Shown: piece after piece, positions 61,459 to 64,000 of the stretch
Numbering within the stretch: position 1 is the first letter of the stretch
Layout: each line of letters starts with the position of its first letter
Source: Ga0077555 sp050187415
GTDB taxonomy: Bacteria > Pseudomonadota > Alphaproteobacteria > Rhizobiales > Hyphomicrobiaceae
Length of the DNA stretch: 64,000 nt
Assembly (NCBI GenBank): GCA_050187415.1
Contig: JBFWXN010000001.1
Location: forward strand, 62,001 to 126,000
Direction of reading: 5' to 3'
Program-made: the position numbers and the translations under genes
The notes under the pieces: model-generated
What the model was told of the DNA's origin: nothing
Database searches by the model: none
What the model saw: only the letters and a program-made list of their open reading frames with translations

Positions 61459-63060
61459 TCAGACATCGTCCTCGCTGACGGCTTCGCTCCAATGCTGCTG
61501 CGGCTCAGTTGCGCCCTCGTTCTCGCCGGCGGCGCGCCGCACCGCGCCCGCGATCGTGAAGTTCGTCGGGTGCGGCAGGGGGTCGACCTCGACCGTGTCG
61601 CGGACGGCCGAGAGCATCGCCTTGGCATCCGCCGGCAGGCGCCGGTCGATCGACACGACGGCGCCGCCCGAGACGTCGATCCGAGGCTGATGAAAGGCAC
61701 GATCCAAATCCCAGCCGAAGTCCGCCATCTCGGCAAGGAGCTGGAACACGGCCGGGATGATCCGACGTCCGCCGCAGCCGCCGATGCCGACCGCGACGCC
61801 GTCCTTCTCCATGATCGTCGGCACGTAGTTCGATAGTCCCCGCTTGTCCGGCGCCAGTCCGTTGGGGCCTTCGGGGCGGGGATCGAACCAGTTGAGCCCG
61901 TTGTTCATCAGGATGCCGGTCTGCGGCAACACCACGCGGCTGCCGAACAGCGACAGCAGCGTTTGCGTCAGCGTGACGATGTTGCCGTCGCGATCGATCA
62001 CGGACAGATGCGTGGTCGAGGTGGGCATGCCGCGCTCGCCGGTGTCGCCCATACGCTTGAAACGGTCCTCCCAGGCGAACTCGAGGGCTTTGGCGTAGGC
62101 AACGAAGCGCGCGCCGTCCGGTGCGCTGCCGGGTGCTCCGCCATGTCTGGCGAGGTGATCGAAGGCCAGCAGCAACGTCGGTCCGCCATTGAGCTCCGGT
62201 AGAACGGTGATGGTCTGGCCGCGATAGGAGCGCGTCAGCGGCTCGCGTTCGACGGGGGCGACGGCGGCCAGGTCCTCGAGCGAAATATAGCCGCCCATCT
62301 CCTGGATGTCCTCGGCGATGGCCCGGGCGAGCGGTCCTTTGTACATCACCTCGACGCCGTCCGATGCCAGAGCCTTGAGCGTCCGCGCCAGCACCTTGCA
62401 GGGCAGCTTCAGCACCTCGCGCCCGGTTTGCGGTGCCGGCGCGATCGGGGGCATGCCGCCGCGCAGGAAGCGGTCCTTGCAACCGGGATCGCCTTGCAGG
62501 TCCGCGAGAGCATTGGCAACGATCAGCGTCGTGTGGAAATCGACGACGAGCCCGTCCTCGGCGAGAGCGATGGCGGGTGCCAGCAGGCTGCTCCAGGCTT
62601 TCGAGCCGAGCAGGCGGTGCGCGAGCGCGAGCCCGGCCGGTTGCGTCGGGGCGACCGTCGCCTTCGGCCCGACCGCGTGCACGTTGCCGACCGTCGACGG
62701 CCACCCGAACAGATTGCCTGCGTCCGTGCCGCCATCCAGCTTGAAGTCCTGCATCCGCAGGCCTCGGGGAGAGCGCGCGCCGAAGTCGATGGCGGTGACC
62801 GTGCCCGTCTTCCCATTCCTATGGAGCAGCGCGCCGACTCCGCCGACACCGCTCATCCAGGGCTCCAGCACGCCAATGGCAAACGCTGCCGCGACGGCCG
62901 CGTCCATGGCGTTTCCGCCTTCCTTCAGCACGCGCGCGCCGATTTCGGATGCCGCCCGGTTCTGCGTCACCACGATGCCGCCGCTCGATCTGGTGGAAGG
63001 CTTCGTGACCTGCCTCTTGAGCGATACGTTCGGCGAGCAGAGATTTCGGGCGGTCGGCAT
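61459..63060 (-). CDS. Gamma-glutamyltransferase family protein
   Basis: A self-cleaving Ntn-hydrolase precursor of 533 aa. The new N-terminal Thr is in the motif TSTTHLSVIDRDGNIVTLTQ, preceded by the large subunit (GGNAMDAAVAAAFAIGVLEP, GVGGVGALL). The C-terminal small subunit holds the Gly-rich GIGGCGGRRIIPA. No obvious signal peptide is seen (MPTARNLCSPNVSLKRQ), so it may be a cytoplasmic form acting on glutamyl or glutathione-like compounds. It lies between the hydrolase and the unknown gene in a minus-strand operon. Confidence 0.88.
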   Translation of the reverse strand: MPTARNLCSPNVSLKRQVTKPSTRSSGGIVVTQNRAASEIGARVLKEGGNAMDAAVAAAFAIGVLEPWMSGVGGVGALLHRNGKTGTVTAIDFGARSPRGLRMQDFKLDGGTDAGNLFGWPSTVGNVHAVGPKATVAPTQPAGLALAHRLLGSKAWSSLLAPAIALAEDGLVVDFHTTLIVANALADLQGDPGCKDRFLRGGMPPIAPAPQTGREVLKLPCKVLARTLKALASDGVEVMYKGPLARAIAEDIQEMGGYISLEDLAAVAPVEREPLTRSYRGQTITVLPELNGGPTLLLAFDHLARHGGAPGSAPDGARFVAYAKALEFAWEDRFKRMGDTGERGMPTSTTHLSVIDRDGNIVTLTQTLLSLFGSRVVLPQTGILMNNGLNWFDPRPEGPNGLAPDKRGLSNYVPTIMEKDGVAVGIGGCGGRRIIPAVFQLLAEMADFGWDLDRAFHQPRIDVSGGAVVSIDRRLPADAKAMLSAVRDTVEVDPLPHPTNFTIAGAVRRAAGENEGATEPQQHWSEAVSEDDV

Positions 63061-63096
63061 CGCGGCTCCGGGATTTTGTCGGATGGAATTGTGATC

Positions 63097-63897
63097 TTAG
63101 GGGCGAGCGCCGAAATTGGCGATCAACGCATCGAGGGTCTCGTCCGGTCTCTCCTGCATCATCATATGCCCGCACGCCGAAAGCGTGACGCATCTTGCAC
63201 CAGGCACGAGATTGGCGAGTTCCTTGCCTTTGCGCGCCGGCGTCATCACATCGCTGTCGCCGAGGATGAAGACCGTCGGCACTTTGATTGCGGCGGCTGA
63301 TTGGGTGGCGTTGGTCCAGGCGTCGCATGCAGCAAGATCGGTGGCGAGCGCGTGCTCGCGTCCGCGACCCAACACCGCCCGTGCGCTCGCCGTCATCCAG
63401 AGTCCGGGAGCCGAGTTGCCCCCGATTTTCGCGACGTTGGCGAAACACCAGCCGGTCATCATATCGTAGGCGCGTTCGGGCTCGTCCTTGGCGGCCGAGA
63501 GAAGCGTTGGGTGCACCGGCATCGATGACGAGATGCCGAGCAGCGCAAGCCCTGCAATCCGACCGGGTGCGCGCGCGGCGGTTTCGAGCGCGATCACCGC
63601 GCCCATGGAATGACCCGCGAGGGTCGCAGTTTTCACGCCTGCGGCATCCATCACCGCCAGCACCCACTCGCACATCGCCGCGATGCTGGCGAGCGGAGGG
63701 CCGTCGGAGCGGCCGTGCGCGGGGAGATCGACTGCGAGAACCGACCAGCCGTGCCAGGCATACCAGCGGCTCTGAAGGTGCCAGCAGGTGTGGTCGAGGC
63801 CGGCACCGTGAATGAAGACCATCATCGGCTTTGCCGCGTCTAACTCGCGTCCGCCCGTTGCCGCATAGACAGAATGGCCATTGACCGAAAGCAGCAT
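63097..63897 (-). CDS. Alpha/beta hydrolase
   Basis: A 266-aa alpha/beta-fold enzyme. The oxyanion region FIHGAGLDHTCWHLQSRW, nucleophile elbow Ser in AGHSMGAVIALE, acid Asp in LGDSDVMTPA and His in SACGHMMMQERPDE form a full triad. It starts at ATG 63897, only 4 bp after the stop of the PLP enzyme gene, so the two are translationally linked. Substrate unknown. Confidence 0.88.
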   Translation of the reverse strand: MLLSVNGHSVYAATGGRELDAAKPMMVFIHGAGLDHTCWHLQSRWYAWHGWSVLAVDLPAHGRSDGPPLASIAAMCEWVLAVMDAAGVKTATLAGHSMGAVIALETAARAPGRIAGLALLGISSSMPVHPTLLSAAKDEPERAYDMMTGWCFANVAKIGGNSAPGLWMTASARAVLGRGREHALATDLAACDAWTNATQSAAAIKVPTVFILGDSDVMTPARKGKELANLVPGARCVTLSACGHMMMQERPDETLDALIANFGARP

Positions 63898-63901
63898 CGC
63901 G

Positions 63902-64000
63902 TCAGCCTTTCTGCGAGGCCTTGAGGGCCTGGTCGAGGTCCTCGGTAAGATCATTCGGGTCCTCGAGGCCGATCGAGAGGCGGACCAGCTCCTCGCCGAT
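63902..64000 (-). CDS. Cys/Met metabolism PLP-dependent enzyme (C-terminal end only)
   Basis: Only the last 32 residues fall in the window (from ELVRLSIGLEDPNDL to QALKASQKG). The phrase LVRLSIGLEDPxDLxxDLxQAL is the standard end of cystathionine gamma-synthase, beta-lyase and O-succinylhomoserine sulfhydrylase. The exact enzyme cannot be told from this fragment. It leads the operon that continues with the hydrolase and gamma-glutamyltransferase. Confidence 0.85.
   Translation of the reverse strand: MGEELVRLSIGLEDPNDLTEDLDQALKASQKG

Overview
The window is GC-rich, densely coded chromosome of an alphaproteobacterium, most likely of the Hyphomicrobiales (Rhizobiales). The main clues are a cycHJKL cytochrome c maturation operon followed by degP, a two-component pair and glnE; an smc/DsbA/DUF721 block divergent from mutY with a CtrA-type box between them; a FeuP/FeuQ-like pair; and a gene transfer agent (GTA)-type structural cluster. 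No rRNA, tRNA, insertion sequence, integrase or CRISPR array is visible. The species cannot be named from the sequence alone.

Layout. Positions 1-6131 (minus strand) hold a DUF721/DciA-like gene, two tandem DsbA-like oxidoreductases and smc. mutY diverges at 6377, and the gap carries a perfect TTAA-N7-TTAA box. Positions 7588-14174 hold an acyl-CoA dehydrogenase, a Sua5-type tRNA threonylcarbamoyladenosine enzyme, a TauE-like exporter, and a tightly coupled trio (BtuF-like protein, Dph6-like PP-loop protein, hexose mutarotase). A 474-bp gap follows, with a near-consensus promoter and a possible attenuator.

Positions 14649-29465 are a complete-looking GTA-type head-tail cluster in canonical order: small and large terminase, portal, protease, capsid, connectors, tail tube, chaperones, a very short tape measure, distal tail protein, hub, NlpC/P60 peptidase and a 1319-aa hub/fibre protein. 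A lysis gene follows directly (29507-30877). It fuses an amidase-like domain, a GH108 muramidase and a two-helix membrane module, and the membrane module has its own Shine-Dalgarno and ATG. The portal gene contains an in-frame tandem 39-bp palindromic repeat.

Positions 30943-33435 hold a small exported protein and a FeuP/FeuQ-like two-component pair. After a surface-antigen lipoprotein come cycH/J/K/L (34227-38523). A trypsin-like protease with a peptidoglycan-binding tail faces them, then degP, a second two-component pair and glnE (overlapping the kinase by ATGA). Positions 46652-49564 hold an EF-hand protein, an ECF sigma factor, a putative anti-sigma factor and a CnrX-like sensor.

The right part (49617-64000) holds pepN, a DHDPS-family aldolase/dehydratase, a CbpA-like J protein, an ABC exporter, a MotA/MotB-like proton-channel pair of unknown role, suhB, a MarR-GNAT fusion, and a minus-strand operon. 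That operon runs from the C-terminus of a Cys/Met-metabolism PLP enzyme through an alpha/beta hydrolase and gamma-glutamyltransferase to an unknown 192-aa protein.
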